The position numbers were made by a program, and so were the translations under genes. 39,085 bases of DNA, from positions 1 through 39,085 of the IMG/VR virus record IMGVR_UViG_3300032116_000060. One strand, given 5' to 3'. Positions 7,222 to 15,754 of the stretch are shown in pieces. This DNA is from a virus. The notes under the pieces are model-generated. The model made no database searches, had not been told where the DNA came from, and saw only the letters and a list, made by a program, of their open reading frames with translations. Position 1 is the stretch's first letter, and each line of letters starts with the position of its first letter.

Positions 7222-8781
7222 TTACTTCTTATAAAATATAAATATAGGTTCGTATTTGTAAAACTCACCATTTATCTTCATACTATTTTTTACATTTGAT
7301 AAATCAACACCTGTCATTGGAGACATCGTCATCTTTATCTTACCCTTATATTCCATACCTAATTCAGTAAGTATATCAATACTATCTTGCTCTAATGGAT
7401 AAAAACTTTTACCAATTTTAATGTCCGCAATGTTCCAAAGAATATATCTATCATTTCGTAAGTATTCGTATGCGGTTGTTAAGGTAGGTCGTAAAAATCC
7501 ATCTCTCCAACTTTCATAATTACTAAATTTCTTAAATGATTGGGTTTCATCATCGGAATACCTTTCTCTATCAAAATATGGAGGTGAAGTAAATATAAAA
7601 TCTAATTGCCCTTTCCATTTTTGAAATCCAACCTCATTACTAATAATCTCACTACCCGTTCTATAAATCTCATAGGTATTTTTATGCCCCCAAAATGGAT
7701 TAGCCGCACCAGGTATACGCGAATTAAAAAACTCAGCCAAATACTCATAACGAGTCTTACCTATTTCCTCAATATAATTTTCAGTATTCGGATCATTCCC
7801 AATATAGTGAAGGTTTCTATCATCTACACTCAATGCCCCTAAAATTCTACCACCCCAACCGGATGATGGGTCATAAATGTTAATTTGCTTTTGCTCTTTA
7901 ATATGGTTTGTAAATCTTTGATACAAATACTTCGCAGTAAGTGGAGGAAAGTTTACGGCTGCCTGTGTTCCCATTCCAATTCTAAATGCCGCAGTTGCCT
8001 CCGGAAATATAGTTTGACCTAATGGATACCACTTTAATTGAATAGGTTGTTTTTCTAAATCAACTAATGAATCTATATCTTCGCCCCAATTAGCAGTTTT
8101 AAGAGATGAAATATGTTTATACTGAATTATACCCGCTTTGTATAACTCTTTAACTTCTTCCGCAGTAATCGGTAAGGATTCAATTCGGCTATCGGTTTGA
8201 GCCAAACAAAAATCATGCCCTTCCCATACATCACCACTCATCCATTTTTCAATCCATTCTTTTGCAGTTGGTAAATGTGAATTATGGTGTTCTTTATTTC
8301 CTTTTGCAAGAGTTTTTGAGAAACGATACATTGCATCTTGTCGAGTCAATCTCCTCATTTGTTTTGCAAATTCAGCGAGATATTCATCATTACAAAAAAT
8401 ATCGTAAATAGATGGTTTCGGTTTATCGTAAGTTGAACCACCGATACCCGTTTTATACATCGCAGGAAAGAACTGATTTACTGGTGTAGCAAATTTATTG
8501 AAATTAAAGATTACCTCATCACCGTCATCATCCTTTTCTTCGAACTTATCTACCTTATAGGTTTGTAATTTTGAAAATTGTTCAATAATCTCGGCTTCCG
8601 AAGAACCAATACGAGGAGGTGCACCCGTTTCATTCCAAACTTCAACAACCGTTTTTCTGAACATTGTCACCCAATCTTCAAATTCTTTAAGTGTCATTTT
8701 AAGAACATCTTCATACTTTAAGTTAATATGAGGTTCATTAAAATAATCACACTTTTCGTAAAAATACTTCTTTTCTGACAT
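7222..8781 (-). CDS. DNA methyltransferase, SPPY type, with N-terminal extension
   Basis: The 519-residue protein has a large N-terminal region (about 1-290) and a methyltransferase domain at the C-terminus. AdoMet motif I is DPSSGWGGR (about 304-312), and catalytic motif IV is TSPPYF (about 398-403), the S/N/D-P-P-Y/F form typical of N4-cytosine and N6-adenine amino methyltransferases. It could protect phage DNA or mark it; no restriction partner is adjacent. The start is the ATG at 8781: the TTG at 8802 that would extend it lies in the promoter's -7 box. The N-terminal region may hold target recognition or another activity that I cannot name. Confidence 0.82.
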   Translation of the reverse strand: MSEKKYFYEKCDYFNEPHINLKYEDVLKMTLKEFEDWVTMFRKTVVEVWNETGAPPRIGSSEAEIIEQFSKLQTYKVDKFEEKDDDGDEVIFNFNKFATPVNQFFPAMYKTGIGGSTYDKPKPSIYDIFCNDEYLAEFAKQMRRLTRQDAMYRFSKTLAKGNKEHHNSHLPTAKEWIEKWMSGDVWEGHDFCLAQTDSRIESLPITAEEVKELYKAGIIQYKHISSLKTANWGEDIDSLVDLEKQPIQLKWYPLGQTIFPEATAAFRIGMGTQAAVNFPPLTAKYLYQRFTNHIKEQKQINIYDPSSGWGGRILGALSVDDRNLHYIGNDPNTENYIEEIGKTRYEYLAEFFNSRIPGAANPFWGHKNTYEIYRTGSEIISNEVGFQKWKGQLDFIFTSPPYFDRERYSDDETQSFKKFSNYESWRDGFLRPTLTTAYEYLRNDRYILWNIADIKIGKSFYPLEQDSIDILTELGMEYKGKIKMTMSPMTGVDLSNVKNSMKINGEFYKYEPIFIFYKK

Positions 8782-8799
8782 TATGATTTTATTAGTATT

Positions 8800-8830
8800 C
8801 AAAGATACTAAAAAATTGTGTGATTTCCAA
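8800..8830 (-). promoter_or_regulatory. Host-type promoter for methyltransferase and tmRNA
   Basis: TTGG at 8830-8827, 19 bases, TATCTTTG at 8807-8800. It drives 7222-8781 and, since only two bases separate them, probably the tmRNA as well. Confidence 0.8.
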
Positions 8831-8835
8831 ATAAA

Positions 8836-9861
8836 TTATTCTCTAATTGTATCTAATGTTACACAATGAGGGCCTCCACTAAAAGTTCTAGCGTGTCTCA
8901 TTTTGACAGGTATAGAATCCACTCCCCACTTTTTTAATTCTCTCATAAGTGGAATTTGTCGTTCTTCTACAATCATAGTGTTTTCATCGTAAGAAAGGGT
9001 GTTCATTCCCAACCACGGCGATGCTTCCGCCCAATGTTCTAGGAAAGGAGTGTCAACCATCTCAGGAGAGTAGATTTTATCCCATTTGCGAAAGACTTCT
9101 GGCATATTGGTATCATTTACCCTTTTAGGATTAAGTAAGACCAGTCCCTCTCTAATCAACACGAAAGTGGTATCAATATGGATGAATGCATATACATCTT
9201 GAATAGGATGAACTTTGTACTTTTCTTTCATGTTTTCATCCAACCATTTTTGTAAATATTGTGCACCTGCTAAGTTACCGGTATTGGAAACCAAATAGAT
9301 TATATCGTTATTACACTTTAACAGGTTAGCAGCATCAAATACAGGTTCTTCGTTCCCTAATGTTGGGCCAGGTAACAATCCCCTATCATAAATAGAATCC
9401 AATAATTTAGGTTTAGGAAAATCTACCCAATGGTTTTCATCGAAAAGGTGTTTAAATGCCCTCGCTTCATTTTGTCTTTGACGGAGAGCCATAGGTGTAG
9501 CAATTACTTTATCTTCTATAACTAACATAGAATCTCGTGGGCAATATCCATAATACCCATCTACTTCCCAATTTTCAGTTACATATTTTTCACTCCAATC
9601 AATTAAAGCGGGTCTGAATACTTCTACCCCTAACCCCTCTAATGTTTTACTTAAATCATCCAAATCTTCAATTGTTTCTTCAATCATCCAATTAGGATAT
9701 CTTCCATATGGAATACGAAGAAATTGTTCATCGGTGTAATTAGCATAATCAATTGTGTGTAGGGATTTATCTCTAACGGTTGGTATTTGTGCAAATTCAG
9801 GTCTTCCTACAATTATTTGTTTAAGTTTTCCCCATTCGTTTTTAATGTAAGGTTTTATCAT
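8836..9861 (-). CDS. Amidinotransferase family protein
   Basis: The 341-residue protein matches the glycine/inosamine amidinotransferase fold. The three catalytic residues are visible: Asp176 in EEPVFDAANLLK, His228 in FIHIDTTF and Cys333 in SGGPHCVTLD. These enzymes move an amidino group from arginine to an acceptor amine via a Cys adduct; acceptors include glycine and aminocyclitols. It overlaps the upstream RmlC-like gene by four bases (ATGA) and is the last gene of the long tailoring operon. The acceptor here could be an amino sugar or a side chain. Length is close to StrB-type enzymes. Confidence 0.88.
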   Translation of the reverse strand: MIKPYIKNEWGKLKQIIVGRPEFAQIPTVRDKSLHTIDYANYTDEQFLRIPYGRYPNWMIEETIEDLDDLSKTLEGLGVEVFRPALIDWSEKYVTENWEVDGYYGYCPRDSMLVIEDKVIATPMALRQRQNEARAFKHLFDENHWVDFPKPKLLDSIYDRGLLPGPTLGNEEPVFDAANLLKCNNDIIYLVSNTGNLAGAQYLQKWLDENMKEKYKVHPIQDVYAFIHIDTTFVLIREGLVLLNPKRVNDTNMPEVFRKWDKIYSPEMVDTPFLEHWAEASPWLGMNTLSYDENTMIVEERQIPLMRELKKWGVDSIPVKMRHARTFSGGPHCVTLDTIRE

Positions 9862-10403
9862 CTATCTCTTTTTTGTAATATTGGATTATTTGTAGGCCAT
9901 TCCATTTGAAACTCTGGATCATTCCACTTAACTACATATTGTTCATCTGCATCCACATAACCATCTTTATAAAATAGGTTATAGTGAAACATACAATCGG
10001 TTAGTGCATAATGTCCATTTGCAAATCCCGGCGGAACTAATACCTGATTTCTCAATCTTTCGGTTATAATGTATGATTCCCAATCTCCATAAGTTGGTGA
10101 ACCTTCTCTCATATCTAAAACAACCAAATATATATCACCTACTACCGCTTGAACTAATTTCCAAGTCTTTTTATCCCAATGTAATCCTCTTAATACACCT
10201 TTGTAAGAACGTGAAAATCTTCCATGTATTGAAAGTTCACTTTTATCATAATGTATGTGATTCATTACCGGATGCTGTTCCGAATGATATGTTGTCCATA
10301 TTTCACCTCTATACTCTCTGAATACCGATGGTTGAAATACCGGAACATCAAATCCAAATTTTTTTGATGGAGAAACTTGAAACTCATCCCATTTATTGCT
10401 CAT
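9858..10403 (-). CDS. dTDP-4-dehydrorhamnose 3,5-epimerase-like protein
   Basis: This 181-residue cupin has the RmlC hallmark GVLRGLHWDKK (His75, catalytic base position), the core VGDIYLVVLDMREGSPTYG and the segment VLVPPGFANGHYALTD. RmlC epimerises C3 and C5 of a dTDP-4-keto-6-deoxyhexose on the way to dTDP-rhamnose. No RmlA, RmlB or RmlD is visible in the window, so it would act on host nucleotide sugars or belong to a related sugar epimerase family. It sits between the amidinotransferase and an SGNH-type protein. Confidence 0.88.
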   Translation of the reverse strand: MSNKWDEFQVSPSKKFGFDVPVFQPSVFREYRGEIWTTYHSEQHPVMNHIHYDKSELSIHGRFSRSYKGVLRGLHWDKKTWKLVQAVVGDIYLVVLDMREGSPTYGDWESYIITERLRNQVLVPPGFANGHYALTDCMFHYNLFYKDGYVDADEQYVVKWNDPEFQMEWPTNNPILQKRDR

Positions 10404-10407
10404 AACT

Positions 10408-11259
10408 TTAAATTAACTTACTTTTAGTATAATTATCTTTCATATATTTTTTAATGTTCATTATTGGTTCATTCACATCTTTAAAAGTAGAATACAAATT
10501 ATCATCGTATAACTTTAAAAAATCTTGATATACCGAATGATGGTATTTTGTGGTATGATGTAATAAATCTCTTGCTAAAAGTGATTCATCGTCTCTACCA
10601 TGCCATCCTCTACTACCTTCAATTACATAATAATTTGCTCCAATTTCACTTGCCAACCCTCTTATCGCCGAAGTGTTTTTATGCCAATTTAATTCAACTT
10701 GCTCATTAGTTAAAAGAGACTCTTTCATTAGATTACCAAATTTAGATTCCCAATTTTTATTATAGTTCGCGATAATATACCAGTGAGGTCTTCCATTTTC
10801 AATAAATTCATATCGAGGATACAATGGCGCATAATGGAATATATTTTTTATTTTAAGTTCTTTATAAAAAGCAAATAATAATCTAAAATGGGTATCCGTT
10901 CCTGTACCCCCTATTCCCAAATTCCAAAATTTACGACCTAATATTTTACTTAATTTATAAGACCATACATTTTCTAAATGATGACCTATTCCAAATGTAT
11001 GAGAACACCCTAAATAAACATCACCTTCATCATATGAATTAAAATCATCCGGAGTTCTAAATCCAGCATTATTTAGTTTGTATTCTATTGGATTTAATTC
11101 GTAATATTGAATACTGGGTTTATCCAGTTCTGAAATAATATGCCTATCCCAAAATTCCTTTGAATCAGTTGGTATATATTCATAAGTTTCATTCGGTTTT
11201 AAATTTAAATCATCTAATTCACATCTGTATTTTAGAATTTTATTTGTTAAATATTCCAT
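10408..11259 (-). CDS. SGNH/GDSL-type hydrolase
   Basis: The 283-residue protein has a block I Ser/His motif in LGCSHTFGIG (about 83-92), a block II glycine turn in NLGIGGTGTDTHF, and a DxxH-type motif in ARDLLHHTTKYHH near the C-terminus. The SGNH fold hydrolyses esters, often acetyl groups on glycans. It is preceded by TAA-T-ATG from the glycosyltransferase stop codon, so translation is coupled. It is one of four SGNH-like proteins in this window (20063, 22818, 26969). The exact substrate is unknown; a glycan role fits the surrounding genes. Confidence 0.7.
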   Translation of the reverse strand: MEYLTNKILKYRCELDDLNLKPNETYEYIPTDSKEFWDRHIISELDKPSIQYYELNPIEYKLNNAGFRTPDDFNSYDEGDVYLGCSHTFGIGHHLENVWSYKLSKILGRKFWNLGIGGTGTDTHFRLLFAFYKELKIKNIFHYAPLYPRYEFIENGRPHWYIIANYNKNWESKFGNLMKESLLTNEQVELNWHKNTSAIRGLASEIGANYYVIEGSRGWHGRDDESLLARDLLHHTTKYHHSVYQDFLKLYDDNLYSTFKDVNEPIMNIKKYMKDNYTKSKLI

Positions 11260-11260
11260 A

Positions 11261-11947
11261 TTAAATCAATGATTTTTTGAGTTTTATATTAGCTTTTCCA
11301 AAGTGTTTAATTGATTCAAATAATGTTTTAAGCTCACTATCTACAATTTTTAAATCAATCATAGATTTTTTAACAGCAATCCATATTATAATACCCTCCA
11401 TAGCACCAGGTAAATCGTAAGCCAATTTTTGATAAGGTCTAGTTTGCCTATCAATCTTTTCCCACCATTGAATAAAACTACGTTTTTTATCATTATCTTT
11501 TATATGCAAAACAAATTTACCTTCATGTATCAATTCTAAAGCATCATCGGTTACGGTAGTAAGAATAGATAAATAATCTTTCATATATTCCAACGATCCA
11601 TATACATCTCTCAATTCATCCAATCCAACTATTTTCGATGCATGAAATCCTTCATCTATATGATTCAGTATAAAAAAATCCGCATCACTTTTGATAAATG
11701 TATCTGTATCTAAAAAAAATAGTGTATCAAATTCAGTCAAAGCCTCCCCAATAACAATTCTTTTTAAATTGTAATTAAATGATTCCGATAATTTTATAAC
11801 CCTATAAACACCTTCGATAATTTTTGAAGGAGAATCAGTTCCGACTATTATTTTAAAATCCTTATCTAAATCCAATATAGATTTTGCAACTATATTAAAT
11901 TCATTAATATGTTCATCGCCGTATGCAAGAAAGCAAAAACAAAACAT
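11261..11947 (-). CDS. GT-A type glycosyltransferase
   Basis: The 228-residue protein begins with a Rossmann-like strand (CFCFLAYGDEHINEF) and has the metal/nucleotide-sugar DxD motif in TLFFLDTDTF (Asp80, Asp82). This resembles GT8-like or related nucleotide-diphospho-sugar transferases. The domain ends with LPGAMEGIIIWIAV. It would transfer a sugar to an unknown acceptor. It overlaps the upstream sulfotransferase-like gene (TAATG at 11947) and ends KKSLI, a sequence produced by the shared start signal of the next gene. Confidence 0.78.
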   Translation of the reverse strand: MFCFCFLAYGDEHINEFNIVAKSILDLDKDFKIIVGTDSPSKIIEGVYRVIKLSESFNYNLKRIVIGEALTEFDTLFFLDTDTFIKSDADFFILNHIDEGFHASKIVGLDELRDVYGSLEYMKDYLSILTTVTDDALELIHEGKFVLHIKDNDKKRSFIQWWEKIDRQTRPYQKLAYDLPGAMEGIIIWIAVKKSMIDLKIVDSELKTLFESIKHFGKANIKLKKSLI

Positions 11948-12606
11948 TATATAATCTTATTTAAAGTATTTTGTATTCTAACCTTTTTAGTTTCAGATAA
12001 TATAAATTCATTATAATATGAATCTATTAAGTTTATTTCCAAATAATTAAATATTTTTTCTATCTCACCCTTTTTATAGGATTCGAATATATCTTCATAA
12101 TAAAAAATGGGTTGTTCACATTTGATTGATATACTAGATAGTAATTTAGCGGATGCCGTATATCTATCTACCATATTTTGAATATATAAAGAATCTATTT
12201 CTGCTATATTGTATTTTTTTGGAGTATGCCAATCTATGCCGTATTTTCTAAACATAGTTTCATTAAAAGCAAAACTTTCAGATTGTGCTAATTTATCAAT
12301 TCTATCCAATAAAATTATTTTATCGAAAAATGATATACACCAATCGAAATATGAATTCGAACTATTAAAAGATTTTAAAGGATACTCATTATTTTCAACT
12401 AATAGTAATGTTTTTACTAATAGATTATTACAATTTTGCAATGGTATAATAGTTTGAAAATCGAATCCTTTGTTTTTATACAATTGATAAAAGTTTGGAT
12501 TAAATGGTTCTATAAAAAGGGAATAATCCGGATTTAAATGTGCATTTATTAATTTAGTTAAAGAGGTAGAACCACTTCTAGGAGTAGCCAAAACTAAAAT
12601 TTTCAT
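11947..12606 (-). CDS. Sulfotransferase-like protein
   Basis: The 219-residue protein opens with the P-loop-like PAPS site LATPRSGSTSLTKLI (residues 6-20), the 5'-phosphosulfate-binding motif of sulfotransferases. The remaining part is helical with an expected 3'-phosphate segment near KIILLDRIDKLAQSESFAF (about 94-112). It would move a sulfuryl group from PAPS to a sugar, lipid or tyrosine. It overlaps the dioxygenase gene upstream (ATGA). The APS kinase at 21276 could supply its donor. Confidence 0.8.
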   Translation of the reverse strand: MKILVLATPRSGSTSLTKLINAHLNPDYSLFIEPFNPNFYQLYKNKGFDFQTIIPLQNCNNLLVKTLLLVENNEYPLKSFNSSNSYFDWCISFFDKIILLDRIDKLAQSESFAFNETMFRKYGIDWHTPKKYNIAEIDSLYIQNMVDRYTASAKLLSSISIKCEQPIFYYEDIFESYKKGEIEKIFNYLEINLIDSYYNEFILSETKKVRIQNTLNKII

Positions 12607-13121
12607 AAAATTGATTTTTCTTGCATTCTAAATTTATGCAAAAACATAGCAATCGCCCATCTTTCACCACTTGTTATGGGAGTAACTTGATGAGGTGTCT
12701 GTGATTGATATATGCATACATTACCAATTTTTTTATTTATATAAATAGGATTATCGTTTTCATCAAAAATGAGATAATCCCCTCCCATAAAATTTTCGTT
12801 AAGAACAATACCTACATTCCATTCTTTTAAAGGTGATCCAGTATCTATGTGCTTACCAAATTCATCACCTATGGTATAATGATGTAAATTTAATTTTGTA
12901 GGTCGGGTATGGATTTTTAATTTAGTTTCATTTTCAAAAAAATCACACATTCTATTTATAATCCAATTTATATCATCTATAAATTCTAGTGCATAAAATT
13001 TATATTTGAAATTATCGAATATATCCCATCTACCATTATCACCCAACAGAGGATACTTATATTTTAAGTCAATAATATATTCACATTCCTCTTGTGAAAA
13101 TAAGATTGATTGATATAACAT
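12603..13121 (-). CDS. 2OG-Fe(II) dioxygenase, P4H-like
   Basis: The 172-residue protein is a compact prolyl-4-hydroxylase-type dioxygenase: HxD in FGKHIDTGSP, strand GIVLNENFMGGDYLIF, distal His in TPHQVTPITSGERWAIAMF and the 2-oxoglutarate-binding Arg in GERW. It needs Fe(II), O2 and 2-oxoglutarate. The target is unknown. Its gene follows the 45-residue peptide gene by two bases. Confidence 0.88.
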   Translation of the reverse strand: MLYQSILFSQEECEYIIDLKYKYPLLGDNGRWDIFDNFKYKFYALEFIDDINWIINRMCDFFENETKLKIHTRPTKLNLHHYTIGDEFGKHIDTGSPLKEWNVGIVLNENFMGGDYLIFDENDNPIYINKKIGNVCIYQSQTPHQVTPITSGERWAIAMFLHKFRMQEKSIL

Positions 13122-13123
13122 AT

Positions 13124-13261
13124 TTAACTTAGATGTCTATCTTTAATTTTATTAACTACCGTTTGAATAGCAGCATTTACTTTTACTTTAGTATCATTAG
13201 ATAAAGCTACAATACTTGGCTTAATCGTTTGAATCGGTCTATTAATTCTTATATCTGACAT
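13124..13261 (-). CDS. Small peptide gene, 45 aa
   Basis: ATG at 13261 opens a 45-codon frame (MSDIRINRPIQTIKPSIVAL...) that stops TAA at 13124-13126, 2 bases before the dioxygenase start. It follows the Hint-like protein gene by 12 bases. The peptide is basic, has no Cys and no signal sequence, and contains two Pro in an I-x-RPIQTIKP context. Its place among modification enzymes makes it a possible substrate or leader, but that is only position evidence. Confidence 0.6.
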   Translation of the reverse strand: MSDIRINRPIQTIKPSIVALSNDTKVKVNAAIQTVVNKIKDRHLS

Positions 13262-13273
13262 AATTAAATTATT

Positions 13274-14767
13274 TTAAAGTTTAGGGGGTTGGCCGCCTCC
13301 GCCACAACCCGAACAGGTGTTGTCATAACAATAGTTTCCACAATATGACCACGGACAATAACAACTATTGTGCATTACTGAAAAAACATCATCTCCGATA
13401 TCAACCAAAAAAAGGTCGGATGGCTCGAAATCCAATCCGTAAACCATCATTTGAGCGTGTTCCATTTCTAAATTAGTTATTTCTAATGTCGATAATTGTT
13501 GTGTATTAGAATCGGTTACAACTAATTTATCACCAATATACATTTGGTTTAGTTTTTCAAATCTTGTTGATGTTGAGCCGGATTCTTCAATATAGTATGT
13601 ACACGATGGAGAATCTACCCAACTTTTACCATCAGCTGTCGTTACCCTTATATAAATTGTATCTATTGATGAAGAAATAATTCCTTGTAAAGATGATGAT
13701 GTTTGAAGTAAGGTTTCATTGGATTTTGATAAACTACCACTCCATCCAAATACATTTAATTTACCTTCTTCAAAATTAGCAGCGTGATTATCGTTATAAT
13801 CTACAAAATCTATTGAACGAATATAATCTCCGATCTGTAAATCACTTGCATTAATAATTGAACCCGTATAATTAATAATTTTAGAGTCCATATCGGTGTG
13901 ATAACTTTCAATTTTTTGATTCACACCAACTTCCTTTGTGATGTATTTCTGTCTACTCTTTTGAATTAATTTTCTATCAGCAGTAAATTCATTAGCTATA
14001 AAATCAATTGGTATTACAGTGGATTGCTTATATCCACCCATACTGATTACTTCCAAATTACTACCATATATAACATCAATGCTTCTTATTATAGAATATT
14101 TATTATCCACTAAATTATCAGTTGAATATAAAAATTCTTGTATAAGGTATTCCGAAGTATTCGATGATTTTAATGAATCTAATTGAGATTGTGATTCTAA
14201 TGAATATATTGATGGATATAATGCAGTATCATAGCTAGGAGCCTGTGCTTTTACTATAACATTTGGTGTTCCATTGGTTTGAAAACTAACATTATTTAAT
14301 GTATCCATACTAACTTCAGATGAACTAAAATAAGTTTTTGGTATATATTGGCTACCGCTCATCAGTTCACAGAATCCAAATTTATCAGCACAATACGAGT
14401 CATCAATCAATGCTGTCGTATCATACGATTGTCTTAATATAAATTTAGTAGGAGAATCTTCTATATATGGTACCGTAACAGAATTAAAAGGAACGATGTA
14501 TTCATTAAAAGAAATGTTATTTTCATTACATTTTTGAACTAATTTTTCCTTAAATCGATATCTTTCATTAGATGGTGAATGGGAATCTCTTTCAGTATAT
14601 ATAAAATGAAATTCTGATATGTTATTCTGAACTAACATATCAAATAACCCATCATATTCCAATAGTTCAGCTCCAGGATTATAAATGGTTGTATTTGTAT
14701 TTATCTCTAAAATTTTTACATCATTATTGTATTCCAATAAATCTGAACCCAATATTATTGCTTTCAT
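13274..14767 (-). CDS. ATP-grasp-like protein with Hint-like domain and Cys-rich tail
   Basis: Seen in the 497 residues: an N-terminal half (1-260) with strands like MKAIILGSDLL, DVKILEINTN, KFILRQSYDTTAL (108-120), NVIVKAQAPSYDTALYP (169-185) and EYLIQEF, arranged like ATP-grasp ligases without a clear full set of metal ligands. Two segments of the form xxGDxxxxxD (309-320, 406-419) follow. The C-terminal part from Cys389 to His466-Asn467 resembles a minimal Hint/intein fold (VYGLDFEPSDLFLVDIGDD then VMHN). After the HN comes Ser468 and a 30-residue tail with six Cys (469, 471, 476, 480, 485, 488), Trp473, several Tyr and a GGGG run. The tail could be released or modified. An ATATTTAT box lies at 14793-14800. 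No TxxH block is visible, so splicing activity is doubtful. Confidence 0.7.
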   Translation of the reverse strand: MKAIILGSDLLEYNNDVKILEINTNTTIYNPGAELLEYDGLFDMLVQNNISEFHFIYTERDSHSPSNERYRFKEKLVQKCNENNISFNEYIVPFNSVTVPYIEDSPTKFILRQSYDTTALIDDSYCADKFGFCELMSGSQYIPKTYFSSSEVSMDTLNNVSFQTNGTPNVIVKAQAPSYDTALYPSIYSLESQSQLDSLKSSNTSEYLIQEFLYSTDNLVDNKYSIIRSIDVIYGSNLEVISMGGYKQSTVIPIDFIANEFTADRKLIQKSRQKYITKEVGVNQKIESYHTDMDSKIINYTGSIINASDLQIGDYIRSIDFVDYNDNHAANFEEGKLNVFGWSGSLSKSNETLLQTSSSLQGIISSSIDTIYIRVTTADGKSWVDSPSCTYYIEESGSTSTRFEKLNQMYIGDKLVVTDSNTQQLSTLEITNLEMEHAQMMVYGLDFEPSDLFLVDIGDDVFSVMHNSCYCPWSYCGNYCYDNTCSGCGGGGQPPKL

Positions 14768-14792
14768 TTGTTACAATTATCTTTTTTCAACT

Positions 14793-14800
14793 ATAAATAT
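14793..14800 (-). promoter_or_regulatory. ATATTTAT box, candidate late promoter
   Basis: Sense strand ATATTTAT, 25 bases upstream of the ATG at 14767, in the only sizeable gap inside the tailoring operon. It may give separate late expression of the Hint-like protein. Confidence 0.3.
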
Positions 14801-14808
14801 ATATAAAC

Positions 14809-15114
14809 TTAAATTATTGATTTTTCACGCTTATCCTCTATCTTTTCAATAAACCCATTATCACACTCTTCCCATTTTAGGAGTGGACAGCTATTATAAA
14901 TTTTAGTAAATATTTTTTTATTAAGGGGGCAGCCACACCCTTTACAATATTCAGACCACTTTTGATTTTTTATGACGGATTTTTTTAATTCACATTTTGA
15001 ACAAATAGAATACCTTCTTTCTGCTAATTTTTTCTCATCATCAGATGGGTTTCTGGCAGTTATCCATGCATTAAAAATTTCTTTATAATCGTATTTAATA
15101 CCATTTATTTTCAT
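14809..15114 (-). CDS. Small zinc-ribbon-like protein
   Basis: The 101-residue protein has a zinc-binding pattern: CSKC (Cys38, Cys41), CKGCGC (Cys57, 60, 62) and SCPLLKW (Cys76), with another Cys84. The pattern CxxC...CxxCGCPL...CPLxKW recurs in small phage and bacterial proteins of unknown role. It is the gene just upstream of the Hint-like protein and just downstream of a dioxygenase. It ends EKSII. Function unknown; a scaffold or redox role is possible. Confidence 0.72.
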   Translation of the reverse strand: MKINGIKYDYKEIFNAWITARNPSDDEKKLAERRYSICSKCELKKSVIKNQKWSEYCKGCGCPLNKKIFTKIYNSCPLLKWEECDNGFIEKIEDKREKSII

Positions 15115-15123
15115 AATAATTAA

Positions 15124-15753
15124 CTATAATAAAGAATTTGTTTTTAGGGGTTTTGCAACAAAATTTAAATTAAGTATATATCTACTACCTTTAGTTGGAT
15201 AATTTGCGTGATGTGCATATCTCCCATCAAAAACTAAACATCTTCCCATTTTTGGAGAAATTTTAGTCAATAGTTCAAAAGAATCTAAATTTACATTATC
15301 AAAATTTTCCATATACGTCTCTGCGTTATCTCCAAATTTATTACGATAAATACACGTATCACCATCTATATCATTAATATAATATACTGCAGCAATATGT
15401 TCTGCTATTCTATCATAGTGTAATAAATCAATTGGGTTATACTCATAATTTAACGGAGATGTATGGTTAATTTTCCATCTGTAAGTGGTTACAAATTCTA
15501 ATCCTATTTTTTTGGATATAATACGTTGTATATTCTTAATTAGCTCATCTATTTGTTCGTTCTTACAGTCGATTTGAGGATGAACTTTTGCAGGAAATTT
15601 ATGTGTATTTTTTTTACCACCGTAATTTCCTGTTATATTCTCTGTTTCATTCCATTTAATCTCACTATTGTTCGCATAGTTATATAAGATTTTTTGCTCA
15701 TCTACTGATAGCAAATCGTCAAAAACTTCATATATTTTGTCGGAATAAAGCAT
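15124..15753 (-). CDS. 2OG-Fe(II) dioxygenase
   Basis: The 209-residue protein has HxD in LLHYDRIAEH, the strand HIAAVYYINDIDGDTCIY, and the distal cluster RYAHHANYPTKGSRYILNLNFVA with His and the 2-oxoglutarate Arg. The layout fits the P4H-like superfamily. It is one base from the upstream sulfotransferase-like gene's end and 9 bases from the zinc-ribbon gene. Confidence 0.85.
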   Translation of the reverse strand: MLYSDKIYEVFDDLLSVDEQKILYNYANNSEIKWNETENITGNYGGKKNTHKFPAKVHPQIDCKNEQIDELIKNIQRIISKKIGLEFVTTYRWKINHTSPLNYEYNPIDLLHYDRIAEHIAAVYYINDIDGDTCIYRNKFGDNAETYMENFDNVNLDSFELLTKISPKMGRCLVFDGRYAHHANYPTKGSRYILNLNFVAKPLKTNSLL

Positions 15754-15754
15754 T

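Noticed and set aside
8782-8802. TTG start at 8802 for the methyltransferase
   Set aside because: The TTG is part of the -7 promoter box TATCTTTG, so it would not be in the mRNA; ATG at 8781 is used instead.
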